Of a stretch of DNA of 64,000 bases, positions 1 through 11,604 are shown in pieces. Numbering within the stretch: the stretch's first letter is position 1; the number at the start of each line of letters is the position of its first letter. A program made the position numbers and the translations under genes. The notes under the pieces are model-generated. The model made no database searches and was not told the DNA's origin. It was given only the letters and a program-made list of their open reading frames with translations. Source of the DNA: Neurospora tetrasperma FGSC 2508 (Eukaryota; Ascomycota; Sordariomycetes; Sordariales; Sordariaceae); NCBI RefSeq assembly GCF_000213175.1, contig NW_009799179.1, forward strand, positions 1,797,793 to 1,861,792, read 5' to 3'.

Positions 1-402
1 GTTCGGAATCAAACTTAGACGCACAAACGAGCGGCCTCGAAAGGGCGACGGGGGACCTTAGCGGTCTTCGAGTAAGAACGAGGCGCCATCTTGTTGTTGG
101 GGGCTTTCTCAAAAGATCGTCGACTGGCAGCGAAAAGTTTCGAAAGTCGTTTTCTCAAAGTAAGAAAATCAAAGGGCCACTTGGAGGAGGGTTTGTGGTG
201 GCCCGTGCGTCCAGCCTTGCCGGCACAAATCCGCTTGCCCTAACGCTGGCAGGCTGGTGGTTGGCCCAAGCTTTGTCCACCTCGCTTAGTCATACAACGG
301 GAAATCGAGACCTAGTTTTGCTTGCACACAAATTCGTCGTCCAAATTTGACGCCCGCAGCAACCACCGTCTTCAGCATCCCCATACACGCCGAATCGTCA
401 CG
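1..402 (+). promoter_or_regulatory. Upstream region of the eL21 gene
   Basis: No gene is visible in this interval. It lies directly upstream of the eL21 start codon at 403 and must hold its promoter and 5' leader. The last 60 bases are rich in C and A with few G, as is common in leaders of highly expressed fungal genes. I see no convincing TATA box. The gene to the left lies outside the window. Confidence 0.4.
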
Positions 403-1139
403 ATGGGTCACGCCGCAGGTCTCCGTGCTGGTACGAGATACGCCTTCTCGCGGAACTTCCGCGAGAAGGGTATGATCCGCCTCTCGACCTACCTTAAGCA
501 GTACAAGTATGTTGCGACAGCGACGAATTGGGGTAGTTGGGACGTCATGGCTAACTTTTTGCTAGGGTTGGCGACATCGTCGACATCAAGGTCAACGGTG
601 CTGTCCAGAAGGGGTAAGCGACGATCATTTCCACGCTTCTTATTTTTTTTGGGCCATTACAATTGCGACAAACACCAAGATGCGGAATATGTTGGGGTTC
701 TGAAACATCGGAATTTCGAAAGAGGAGGGGCACATGCGAATGCGAACGACGAGGACTTTTTGGGAAAAATACGGGCGAGCTATGAAACTGACGTTGGAAA
801 TCGATTAGTATGGCCCACAAGGTCTACCACGGCAAGACTGGTGTCATCTACAACGTCACCAAGTCCGCTGTCGGCATCATCATCTACAAGAAGGTGAAGC
901 ACCGCTACATCGAGAAGCGCATCAACGTCCGCATCGAGCACATCCAGCCTTCCCGCTCCCGCGACGATTTCCTTCGCCGCGTCAAGCAGAACGCCGAGCT
1001 CAAGAAGCAGGCCAAGGCTGAGGGCAAGCCCGTCCAGCTCAAGCGCCAGGCCCTTCTCCCCCGTGAGGCTCGCACCATCTCTGTCGTCGACAACAAGCCC
1101 GAGACCGTTGCCCCCGTCGCCTACGAGACCACTATCTAA
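403..1139 (+). CDS. RPL21: 60S ribosomal protein eL21 (L21)
   Basis: Structural protein of the large cytosolic ribosomal subunit. Exons are 403-506, 566-613 and 809-1139, giving 160 residues, the usual length for fungal eL21. The join produces the family core running from STYLKQYK through VGDIVDIKVNGAVQKG to HKVYHGKTGVIYN, and the end PVAYETTI matches the conserved eL21 C-terminus. Both introns (59 and 195 bp) have good donors (GTATGT, GTAAGC), branch points (CTAAC, CTGAC) and AG acceptors. The start is chosen by alignment of MGHAAGLRAGTRYAF with the family. Strong bias to C-ending codons in exon 3 fits very high expression. The residue after the first short exon pair is MAHK where many relatives have MPHK. 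Confidence 0.97.
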
Positions 1140-2915
1140 AGTACTCTTGGGATAGGACTGGTGGTAGACCTGGCGTATTTGGTTTTTCTCTGCATGGGGT
1201 TCATCGCGTTCGACACGGATAGATATCCTGCATGGATTTTTTGGTCTGGGATGCGGGAGTGCTTATAGGAATCAAAAATACCAGTGGCATGACCATGACC
1301 AAAACCAAAACACACGAGAACCGGCTCGATGCGCCTCCTCCTGATCAGGTGTACGTGCTTTTGAGCCTCGAGCCAACTTGTGATCGGATGGACTACGCCA
1401 GACGAATCCGTGGCCAGACGAGTCACAGAAGGACAAACAATTCGAGCCCTGTCTGGCTGTGCGGCCGCTCTGTTTCTCGACCTAGCATCTTGCGGTTGAT
1501 AGGGATACGCAAATAGAGCAAACGTGACAAACCACTTCACCGGGCCAATCTCTGCTACCAGTACGTATTGTGAGCATTTAAGCGCGCTCAGAAGGTCTTC
1601 AAATCCAAAGATGTGATAGATCAGAGTAGAACGAGATGACTACAGCGTTATACTGGGCTTCCGTTTCCGACCTGGACGCAGAGATGACATCTTTTGAGCC
1701 AACTGATGATTATTTGAATTGTGGAATTCCGATACCCAACCAGGGCCATTTATACATCCCCAGGCGCATCAACGCAACAGCCTTGCTACATTGAAAGTGT
1801 CCATGTTTTATGAAACTTGATAACGGAGCTTCAGTTATCTACCTGTTTGTTACTGATCGTTCCACTCTCAAGAATGTTCTCGGACTGTATACTATGATGA
1901 TGATCATTTGGTTGGACAAAGGCAGCGGGCTGAGGCGGTCCATCACAGATCGATGACAGATTCACTGTGGGGTTTGAGGTTCATGTGGAATGTCGAGCAA
2001 GCTCGCTCCAGACTTTGAATGCCTGCCGGAGCATCGTCAGGGATTTTGCCTGGTCTCGTTGAGGCTTTCTGACATTGACGAGGCGTTGGTGGCATGTGGC
2101 TCCAAAATCAAACAGATTTGGCCAATTGGATATTGCGGGGAAGTGATAAGGCTCTCTCAGCATGTGGCTAAACTACTGGATCTCCTCCTGCCCAAGTACT
2201 ACTTACTGGTGTAAACCCAGTACATAGGTAGGTAGGCAAAGTGTACTTTTGTAAGTAGTATACATACGTACCTTTTAGGTACCTTTCTTGGACCCTTCCA
2301 AACCGGAAGTGGTTTGACACGCACTCTTGCACACAACCAGACCGAGGATGCTGTCACCAACAGGAACAGGAATAGGAACCGACCATCTGATCCCTTGGCT
2401 CTGTCACTACTACTACGTAGTGTAGTTTCTAGTCAGTTTTTGGTTGTTTTTCTGGGCTTCTCTGGCCTGTCACATTCCCGGGCTACCGTTGAGTTTTGGT
2501 GTCCCGTCCGTGCCGTCCAGTGCAGCGTCGGAGTGAGTGGCCTTTTCAACACAGCTGCAGGCCATCCGTCATCTTTCAGTTCCTTCCACCTCAAACCCAC
2601 CGCGCCCACTTCCGCTTCCGTTTCCTGTTTGTCTGAAAGCGCGCGTAACGAACCCAACTAATCCTACGACTCATGACTTCGCCGTGCAACTGCGACTGCG
2701 AGCCCTGAGTTCGAGTCCGCATCGATGCCGCAATTGCAAACCATCTGCTCTGAGCTGCTGAGCAGGTAGCCAACCTGAGCGCGGTGGGCACACCGAACAG
2801 CGAGGAGTAGCGACCACTGGCAGTCCTTCCTGTCTTGGCACATCTTGCATGACCGCATCCTGGACTCGAACACTGCAGTGGACAATCTCCCTTCGACGGA
2901 AAAAAATATACAACC
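1140..2915. other. Intergenic region between eL21 and NVJ2-like gene
   Basis: No gene is supported. The left part should contain the eL21 3' UTR and terminator; the right few hundred bases the promoter and leader of the NVJ2-like gene. Short open frames (60-115 codons) overlap on both strands and look random. A near-palindromic CACTACTACTACGTAGTGTAGT stretch sits around 2405-2426 and includes one copy of the GTAGTGTA word described in the findings. Short TAGGTAGG and GTACCTTT strings near 2225-2290 belong to the TACCT-type words scattered through the window. Confidence 0.5.
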
Positions 2916-5900
2916 ATGAGTTGGACCGTCTTCTTGTTGATATACCTCTTCGGAGGCCTTACCTTTCTGCCATTGCTGGTGGCTTGCGCTCTACTTCATG
3001 CTCACCTTACGTTTCCTTACCGCCCAGATGCCGTCCAGCCCCACGACCCAGAAGCCGACGACTTGATCCAGCCTGGTGACGATCTTGATGCGCTCAAGGC
3101 GGAGCAAAAGAAGGATGGAAAGCCCCGGGTGACCCATCACGACGATGGTGTCGCTTCTGGATATTTTGCAGTTTGCCGCGAGTATACGCCCATGGGAATC
3201 AACGCGAAGCCTATCGAGCGGTCGACACCTGTCGGCTCCACCACCGTCGCCGCTCCCAGTCCCAGTGTCTACCAGACAATGTATCGGAGTATCTTCGATC
3301 GCAAGTCCACCGGTCCTAGTCCCATTGACCACAAGAACGGTCCTAGCCAACGCCCTAAGAAGGCCGGCAATGTCTTTTATGTTGTCCTGAGGTGCGTAAC
3401 ATTATCCTTCTGACTTTCAATACGACCTGGATTCTGACGCTCGTGACAGACACGGCCATCTCATGCTCTTTGACGATGACGAACAACTCGAAGTACGGCA
3501 CGTTGTGGCGCTGGCGCACCATGAAGTCAGCATATACTCTGGCGAGGAAGTTACTCCTGAGGGCGAGCTGTACATCAAGCGCAACGCCATACGTCTCTCG
3601 CGAAAGACAGATGGGCTAGAAATAGGACCGGATAGTCAGGTCTCGAAACCTTTTTACCTCTTTTCCGAAAATTGCTCTGCGAAGGAAGACTTCTACTTTG
3701 CTTTGCTACGAAATCAGGAACAGCAGGCCTTGGACACGGAAAGCGATATTCCGTCTCCTATCCAGTTTGAGGTCAAGAACATTATCAACTTGGTACAGAG
3801 ACTGCACTCGTCAGAAGAACACATGCAAACACGTTGGCTCAATGCAATGATTGGGCGCGTCTTCTTGGGCATCTACAAGACCAAGGACATTGAGAACGCA
3901 ATACGGGAGAAGCTTACAAAGAAGATCTCTCGAGTTAAAAGGCCGGCATTTCTATCCAACATTGCTATCAAAGGTATTGATACCGGAGAATCGGCGCCCT
4001 TTATCACAAATCCACGGCTACGGGATCTGACCGTTGAGGGTGAATGCTGCATTGAGGCAGATGTACGATACACTGGCAACTTCCGCTTGGAGGTTGCGGC
4101 GACAGCCAGGATTGATCTAGGCGCGCGATTCAAAGCACGAGAGGTCAATCTCGTCCTTGCCGTGGTTGTACGGAAACTCGAAGGTCATATCTTATTCAAA
4201 ATCAAGCCCCCACCCAGTAATCGCCTATGGTTCTCTTTCCAACAGGCACCGAAGATGGAGATGACAATCGAACCGATTGTCAGCTCTAGACAGATTACCT
4301 ATACCGTTATTCTCCGCCAGATCGAGAAGCAAATCAAGGAGGTCATGGCCGAGACCCTTGTCTTACCCTTCTGGGATGATATGCCTTTTTTCAATACAGA
4401 GCACAAGAAGTGGAGAGGTGGTATCTTTCATGATGACACCGTCGTCTCAACCATGGATTTGGAGACAGCTGCGGCTCAAGAAGGCGATTTGGACGAGGTG
4501 GAGCGATTGGAAGGTACTCAAGACGTTCACGAACCCGATCTGCCGCACGTGGAAAAAAGCCACAGCATGCCCACTCTCGACAAGAAACCGTCAATTAGCC
4601 TTTTCGGACGGATGACAACGAAGGCGAAAGGGGACCCTATCTATTCTGCATCTACAACCTCATTGAGCACGAACAATCAAAACGAGCTCAAGACCGATAC
4701 GAGGAGTGAAACTTGTATACCACCTCCGATTCGGGTGGTTTCGATCACTCATCCTCCGACGCCAACGGTTAGCACAGACGCCATTAATGCTGACGTCTTC
4801 AAACCATCCTCGTCACCACCGGACGAAAGCCTTGCTGCATCAGCGATGGCAACATTGTCTGTCCAGGCACATTCTCCATCACGACCACAGCCGCCTCACT
4901 CGCCCCTGAGGCCGTCCGTCATACCCAAGTTATCAGACCAGTCTTCCGGGTCCTCTTCCTCTGAAGCTGTGGATGCGGAAAAAGATTTGCAGGATTTTGA
5001 TAAAAAGAACCAGGCAAGACGGAACACAGCCACATCCGCAGGCAGCCAGGAGGAAAGCAGGACGAGGTCTCCAGCTTCGTCGATAAGGGGGTCTGTGAAA
5101 AGTCAAACTGGGACCATCAAGGGTATTTTTGCCCGGCGAGATACTGTATCATCGACAGCAGGAGCACCCACGCCAAATCACCCAGACTCTGCGAAAAAGA
5201 CTGCCTTGGCCGCTGCTTTTGTTACCAACGCGGCTGCATCTGCCAAGCGTTGGGGGCTCAATGCGTTCCAACGACACTCGAACAACGATGGGACATCGGG
5301 TAGGAGTGCTTCCTTCACCGATGATCATCCATCGGTGCTGGACTTGAATCAGCCTATGGGACGTGGGCAGCCGCTTCCGCCTCCAGGAACACCACTTCCG
5401 ATGCCAGACAGAAGGTTGAAGGCAACATCCATCAGTATCCCAAGGCGCAAACCGATATCGCCTCCAGATCAATCACTGCAGCAACATAAACCGAGCACGC
5501 CTGAAGACCATGATCACAAACCCGAACGCCGCCCTGTACCACCTCCCCCTCTCCCAAAACGTCGTCAATACCGAGCTGAGCAGCAACTCGGCGATGACGG
5601 AAATAATGTGAACATGTAGTTGCGGCTCCTGCGGAGTCAGAACCGACTACACCCATGAGCGAGGCCCATGAAACATCACCAATGAAGCCTTCATCAGACA
5701 CCGTTGAAAGCAAGAACCAAAGTGGAATTGGCAGTTCTGCGACAGAAGGACCTGTCGGTTCGAAATCGCCCCCCAAGCCTTTGACGCCATCAATCCGTAA
5801 TACGCAGACTACAGGCCAGGAAAATCACGAAGACGTGAAAGCGCTATCGCTTGAAGTTTCAGCGCCTAATAATGATGACGATGAGTTCTCGGCTTGGATG

Positions 5901-5984
5901 GATGACGCCGGCCCGGTTGAAGATACTGACGCAGCCCCGGCTCCTACAGTTAACGGCAGCGTTGGCGAGAGGGCATCGCCTTGA
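2916..5984 (+). CDS. NVJ2: PH and SMP domain protein, NVJ2/TEX2 family
   Basis: Probable lipid-transfer protein of ER membrane contact sites; yeast Nvj2 acts at the nucleus-vacuole junction and ER-Golgi contacts. Exons 2916-3391 and 3450-5619 (intron GTGCGT...GACAG, 58 bp) encode 881 residues. A hydrophobic segment (about residues 4-28) is a signal-anchor; a PH-like domain follows (about 148-265) and then an SMP/TULIP domain (about 282-490, with WLNAMIGRVFLGIYKT at its start and ending near MPFF). The rest is Ser/Pro-rich, with proline runs such as PVPPPPLPKRR that could bind SH3 domains. Just past the stop at 5617-5619 another frame reads AAPAESEPTTPMSEAHE and stays open to 5984, ending in an acidic FSAWMDD stretch. 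This tail probably belongs to the protein through a cryptic intron ending TAG at 5619 or a frameshift. The family call is firm; the C-terminal structure is not. Confidence 0.85.
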
Positions 5985-6469
5985 TTGTGAGATAGACCGG
6001 CTGGTACCTCGCATAGGAGTTCATTTGAGTATAGTATAAATGCGGGCTTTGCTGGTGGGAATCACAGTACAGCGAGGAGAACCGGATATAATACTATAAA
6101 TTTGTATTTTTGTTTCATTGTGCTAAAAAACAACATCGCGTCGCGATGTCAGACGTTCAGTAACTATCATAGCACTTTTGGTGAACAAGTATCGATTCAT
6201 ATGTCACCGCTTGATGCCGCTTCCTTGGAAGGTGAACGGCGTGTTAGGTGACCCTGCTTTTGATTCTTGGCCTTCGACAAACTGCCTACCTATGCGCTCT
6301 TCATCTTGACCGTTGATGACGGGTAATAAGCCGCATTTTCCGTCGATGCCATAGTACAGGCATAATGGAAACATTACAAAGCACGAAGCAATGGTCTTCA
6401 GCTTCCTTTTAGCCTGATCGTCTACAAATCCGGCGTGAGGCGAACGAACTACTTGAATGACCTCCTGAC
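5985..6469. other. Intergenic region downstream of NVJ2-like gene
   Basis: No gene is supported. It contains the 3' UTR of the NVJ2-like gene, with AT-rich stretches around 6085-6125 (TATAATACTATAAATTTG) that would suit a polyadenylation region. It may also hold the promoter of the small Thr/Cys-rich gene that follows. Confidence 0.4.
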
Positions 6470-6681
6470 ATGCCTCCGCAACTCATGTCAAGAAATTTGC
6501 GACATCTTCCCATATGTCCGGCATCAATAGCCACGGCGATCTTGATTGTCCCTTGCGAGGCAACTGTCCACACGGAGGGTGTAGCATCGAGTTCCGGACA
6601 AGTGTGCTGACACCGCGGGCAATTATCACCTCGACCACCTTGACCACCTCCTCCTGTCGCTGGCCGCCATGGCAAACCTGA

Positions 6682-7068
6682 GTTTCAACCAATACGACCA
6701 CCTCTTCGCCGCCGCCCAAGCCTACCAGCACGAGGACTACCGTGTGTAACGCAAGCACGAGCACATCAAGCACGTCAACGACATACACGCAAACCACGAT
6801 CAGCTGGAGTATCATCACCCTCCCGCCCAAGACCACCAGCAAGCCAGCCCCCCCGACGACGACGCCATGTCCCACGGTCACCAAGACGACCAGCCCAACC
6901 GATTGCTCGCCGATGCGCTGTCCTGTGCCGACGTGCGAGGTCCGGTCGACGCTGAACGTGCCGTGCGGATGTACCGTGAAGACGCTGGTGTACGTTCAGG
7001 GGTGTGCCACGACGTGTTCTGAGGGCTGCTCGACATGCACCGAGGCGGCCAGCATGACGGGGTGCTAG
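6682..7068 (+). CDS. C-terminal part of a small Thr- and Cys-rich, probably secreted protein
   Basis: I do not recognise the family. The open frame from 6682 to the stop at 7066-7068 encodes a Ser/Thr-rich stretch (about 70 residues, likely O-glycosylated if secreted) followed by a compact Cys-rich end: about 12 cysteines in total, patterned CPVPTC, PCGC, GCATTC, GCSTC. There is no ATG in frame, so at least one upstream exon is needed. A candidate is an ATG at 6470 reading MPPQLMSRNLRHLP, then a hydrophobic ASIATAILIV that could be a signal peptide, up to a GTGTGC donor at 6602 with CTGAC close behind. The frame-compatible acceptor is an AAG at 6720, which is weak, so the join is unresolved. 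Similar Thr-rich, Cys-tailed secreted proteins are common in Sordariomycetes. The frame could still be chance. Confidence 0.4.
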   Translation, partial: VSTNTTTSSPPPKPTSTRTTVCNASTSTSSTSTTYTQTTISWSIITLPPKTTSKPAPPTTTPCPTVTKTTSPTDCSPMRCPVPTCEVRSTLNVPCGCTVKTLVYVQGCATTCSEGCSTCTEAASMTGC

Positions 7069-7989
7069 GTGCTAGGTGGTTCTTGAATGTCGTGGTCTAG
7101 ACTAGGTAGGCTGCAAAACTGGTCTGGGTTGGTTTGGGTTGGTTATGATTTGGTTTCTCGTCGTCTTCTTGTCATGCATGTATGTAGTGCAGCTATGCCG
7201 GCAGTTAGCTTTATCTGTAAATGTCCCAGTTTGTATTGTCGACATATTGTTTCGATTTCGACCCTTTTCAGACTTTGTGGAATGTTGCATGGATACTCGC
7301 TGTTAGATCGTGTGGTGTTTGGAGAACTGAATGGACATGGGAATGCCAAGGCAGACGGCGGGGTCCATGAGATGGGTACCTCTAGAGGTCATGCTGGGGA
7401 AGCCCCGCCTTACCCCTAGATTTGGAGTCGTAGCTTACCGATAGCTGCCCTGACTCTCCCCAGTGACATGACGGGAATTCAGTCAAATCAATCTCTAAGA
7501 AGTCGCGAATGGGAGCTTGAATGAGAGCGGAACCGGGGACGCCAGTAACAGGGGTGGAGGCAGGTCAGCTGGCCGGCGCCGTGTGCATCCGGGCAACGCC
7601 GCTGTCCACGCCGGCAGCCAACGGCACCTGCCAAGAAAGACCTCGCGGTGACAAATGAATGGAAGGAAAGTCGGAGTCACTAGCGTACCGAAGCTGAGGT
7701 GTTCATACATATCCCGTACATGATACCTTACACACCTCTCTTTTTGTATCTCTTTTCATCTCTCCCGCTCACCGAGTTCAACCGTTTGTCATCCATCTGC
7801 TCCAAAGTAAAGCATACACAGCGATTTTATATACCACCAAGAAACTTTCACTTGTTGTGCTGCAAGCACGTAGCCGTCACCGTCGTCCAATTCCACAAAG
7901 AGAAAGTGACAGCATAATACTCTTCCCATAGTTCTTCATAACTCGAGACTCCCCGTCTCTAGCCTCACCCGTCACTTCACATCTCAAAG
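7069..7989. other. Intergenic region upstream of ISN1
   Basis: No gene is supported. A run of GGTTTGGGTTGG-like sequence near 7120-7145 is low complexity. From about 7720 the plus strand is rich in C and T (CTCTTTTTGTATCTCTTTTCATCTCTCCCGCTC), a typical fungal pyrimidine-rich promoter or leader, directly before the ISN1 start codon. Confidence 0.45.
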
Positions 7990-9771
7990 ATGACCACACG
8001 ATACCGTGTTGAATGTGTGTTCTACCGCTCTTGCCCATCGCTGAAATTACCAGCAGCTAACCATTCTCTCTTATAGATGCCCTCAAAACCCACAGACGGG
8101 ATCAATTTATAGGTACAGCTTGAGCCCTTTCGCCAGATTGTTAATGTACCTACGGACTGAGCTATGGCATCACTTCCCCCTAGTTGCTGGATGTTCTTAC
8201 CCGCCCGTTTGACAGAGTCTACGGGTCCGCGTAACGATGGCTACCCCATTCACATCAGCAACTGTGGAGTTGCCTCCGTCGAGAAGAGGCATGTGAAAAT
8301 GAAGTACTCTAGCTAACAATCATATCAGAGTGGATCAAGGCGCTCTTAGCCGTCCCATTCGTCCTCTACTCTCAGCCCCATGGTGTTCTTGAAGATCCGG
8401 ACAGAAGTGTCGATACGCTTTCTCAGACAAGAGAGGAAGCCCACAGGCGATACAGTGAGATCTTCCGGGATATCGAAGCCATGATCGATGACCACAGTAA
8501 GCAGAGCAGATATTCCCGGTCTCACTCGGTTAGCCCTATTTGATCTAGTAACGTTTAATAACCAAACCATTAAACATCAGTCGCCCACCAAAACGATGCC
8601 GAGAACCCTTTCCCATCCAAGCTCAAGCTGCTGGTCCCCAGTATCGGGCCCTTCTTCACGCGGTTACCGCTCGAAGCGGCATTCAAGTTTCAGGACAACA
8701 AGCGCTACATTTCATCGCGCCGCTTTGTGTCGCCGTCCTTCAACGATATCCGCTTGATCCTTAACTCGGCCCAGATAATGGCTGTGACGACTTACGGAAC
8801 TCTCCAGCTCGCTACCTTTGATGGTGACGTGACGCTCTACGACGATGGCCAGAGTCTGGAACCTACTAGTCCTGTGATTCCCCGACTACTAGGTTAGTGC
8901 AGTTGTTCTCAGTTCTCTTTGCCCGTTTGGCAATTCCTGCTTCTTACCTTCCGCCACGTAACCGTACCGTAACCACTTGAACAGACCCGCTCACATTATC
9001 CCCTTTCCATCCACAGACCTTCTCCGCAAAAACATCAAAATCGGCATTGTCACCGCAGCAGGCTACACTACCGCCGACCGCTACTACTCGCGCTTGCACG
9101 GTCTTCTTGATGCCATGGCCAACAGCGCCGACCTCACCCCTGCTCAAAAACAGTCTTTGGTCGTCATGGGCGGTGAAGCCAACTACCTCTTCGAGTTCGA
9201 CTCGTCCTCGCCGCACCTTCTCGCCCCGGTGCCACGACAGCACTGGCTCACGCCCGAGATGGCCGCCTGGAACGAGCAGGACATTGCCCAGCTGCTAGAC
9301 GTGGCCGAGGCCGCGCTGCGCGATTGCATCAAGACGCTCAACCTGCCTGCCACGTTGATGCGGAAGGACCGCGCCGTCGGCATCATCCCCGTTTCTCCAG
9401 AAATCCGTATCCCGCGCGAGAGCTTGGAGGAGACAGTTTTGCTGGTGCAAAAGATCCTTGAGCTCAGTACCGTGGGCCGGAGCAGAAGAGTGCCGTTCTG
9501 CGCCTTCAATGGTGGGAGGGATGTGTTTGTTGATATTGGCGATAAGAGCTGGGGTGTTACTGTTTGTCAAAGGTGGTTCTCGCAGAAGGAGGGTCCTCAT
9601 GGAGTTATCAAGGGGGAGAATACCCTGCATGTGGGCGATCAGTTCTTGAGTGCCGGGGCGAACGATTTCAGAGCCAGGAGCGTGGGGACTACGGCGTGGA
9701 TTGCGAGTCCCGTGGAAACGGTCGAATTGTTGGATGAGTTGGCGGAGTTAATGGGGAAGAAGATGTCTTGA
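7990..9771 (+). CDS. ISN1: IMP-specific 5'-nucleotidase
   Basis: Cytosolic enzyme that hydrolyses IMP to inosine and phosphate, a step in purine degradation and salvage. Five exons: 7990-8014, 8077-8112, 8329-8496, 8581-8892, 9017-9771, giving 431 residues (yeast ISN1 is about 450). The join gives MTTRYRVEYALKTHRRDQFI then EWIKALLAVPFVLYS, the expected family N-terminus. The HAD-type nucleophile motif FDGDVTLYDDG lies at about residues 156-166, with D157 and D159 the likely catalytic pair. Further family blocks are KNIKIGIVTAAGYTTADRYYSRL and FNGGRDVFVDIGDK (a late HAD-like motif). All introns have GT..AG ends, and phases agree across every junction. Exon 1 is only 25 bases and exon 2 only 36, so gene finders could miss them. 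Nothing suggests damage. Confidence 0.95.
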
Positions 9772-11604
9772 TCGAGGATGTCAGGACTCTCATGGTTGCG
9801 GCGGCGGGCGGTGATGGATAATGGTGATGGTAGGGTTATAATGATAATGGGAACAACAAGAGCATGTCTTGTGGCGATTTTTTGGGGGGGGGCAATGAAG
9901 GGAGGTATCGAACACCTACGACGGCACAATTCTTCAGCGATAATGAATTTTATGGGTATACCTACACTGATTCTGGAGGCCCTTCTAACACGTAATGAGA
10001 CCTTTGAGAAATGCATAATACGATTGGTATAGCGATCAGCTACGGTAATCTGACAAACACGTACGTAAGTGTCTTTTCATGAGCCGATAGTACACTAGGC
10101 TGTGTGTAATCTTGTCTCTAGGGGGAGGGGGCTTATGTACTCAACAAGTTCGCCAAAGCAACCAGCAATCTTCGGAGAGACGGAGAGAGAGAGTCCAGTC
10201 AACGTCGGTACTTGGATCCCAACAACTTAACGGGTACAATTATCATGCCAATGAATGCGGGCTCTACTGTACACCTTCTGCTCCAGACAGACATGGCAAA
10301 ACGATCAATGCTTGCTTTACCTCTCTATGGTGACCCCATCGTTTCATCACGCCAATAATATCTTCATAGCAGGAGTTTGTTCCCTATTCCGTCCAGATTT
10401 CTATGAGTGTTTGCCTGTACCACGGCAACTGTCCTCACAGTCCCTTTCATACTTGGGCGACTTTTCGTCTCGTATAGTGTAGGAGACACCGTACCGTCCT
10501 CGCCATCCTGCCACCTGCCACCTGCCTAGTGTACTGTACTGTCGTCAGTCGGCAGAGCCTGATACATCATGCTGTCAGACTGCTGTCGTCAATCAATCAA
10601 TCCCCCCCCTCGAGGCAGGCCCCCCTCAGGGAGGTTACAGTCCGATCAGCTTACCAGCCTCTCTGACCACTGTGCCAGTCCAATCGGCCCGAGCCGAGAG
10701 AAGGCGGATCCAGTGCTGCCAAAAAGCTTCCATTGGACGTGTTCAGCCCCACTTGGATGTTTTCTTTCTTTTTTCTTCTGCAGTCTGCTTCTCCTGAAAG
10801 CTTTCCCATTCCAGAAATCCAGAATCTCCACACACACGAAGTATGTAGTGTACTTGTTGTTGTGGGCTGTGGGCTGTCCAACTCTGCTTCGCTTCGATGC
10901 TTACTACCTATGATTTGATCATTACTAACACTGTACAAATTATTCGAGTTGCTCTCTATGTATCAGGTCTATTGATATCCTTTGATTGGCCTCACGCTGG
11001 CCTAGCGAGTGAGGGAAAGTGTTGGAAACCATACTATGTAGATGTAAGCAAGAAAAGGGCGTGGTACATATGTACGGCGGCGCTTCCTCGGTGAATGTAA
11101 GTGAAAGAAAAAAGCCATCAGACTGCTTGCCAATGCTGCCTCGTCCCCGCCTCGTTTCATATCCTGCCTGATGCACGGCTGGTATCAATCTTCCCATTTA
11201 TCATGCTCCCCTATTATGTACCATTCTATAATGCCCGAATCGATCGAGGCTTTCTTCGTACGGAGTTCAACTCCCGCATTAATGCCAAAAAATACGGATT
11301 GCCAGTCTATCATTGTTCTGTTCCTCATATGCATCATGTTGCATGTGTGTATCCAAATAGGAGAAAGTAAATCAAATGAACTCGTTTCGTCCAACGACGT
11401 CAAGGGGGTATAATGATATGGGCAAGTCCCGGTGTAGACACCTCCAACGCCATGTAAGCAAAAACACCCACAAAAGAATACCAAAGAAAAACAAAAACGC
11501 ACAGAATACCCAACGGTACTGTGTGTAGATAGATACAGGAAGAAATGTTGCCAAGTGGCGAGTTGGTGGTAACAAGTCCGACCAACTGTCATGGATGTCA
11601 GTCC
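9772..11604. other. Intergenic region between ISN1 and the 607-residue gene
   Basis: Two genes converge on this 1.8-kb interval, so it holds two 3' UTRs. I see no gene. Open frames of 60-135 codons occur on both strands and overlap one another, as in random sequence. One GTAGTGTA word lies at 10845-10852. A short tandem CCACCTGCCACCTGCC string is at about 10510-10525. Confidence 0.5.

Noticed and set aside
6483-6884. 133-codon minus-strand frame rich in Val
   Set aside because: It is the reverse shadow of the ACC/ACG (Thr) repeats of the plus-strand Thr-rich protein.
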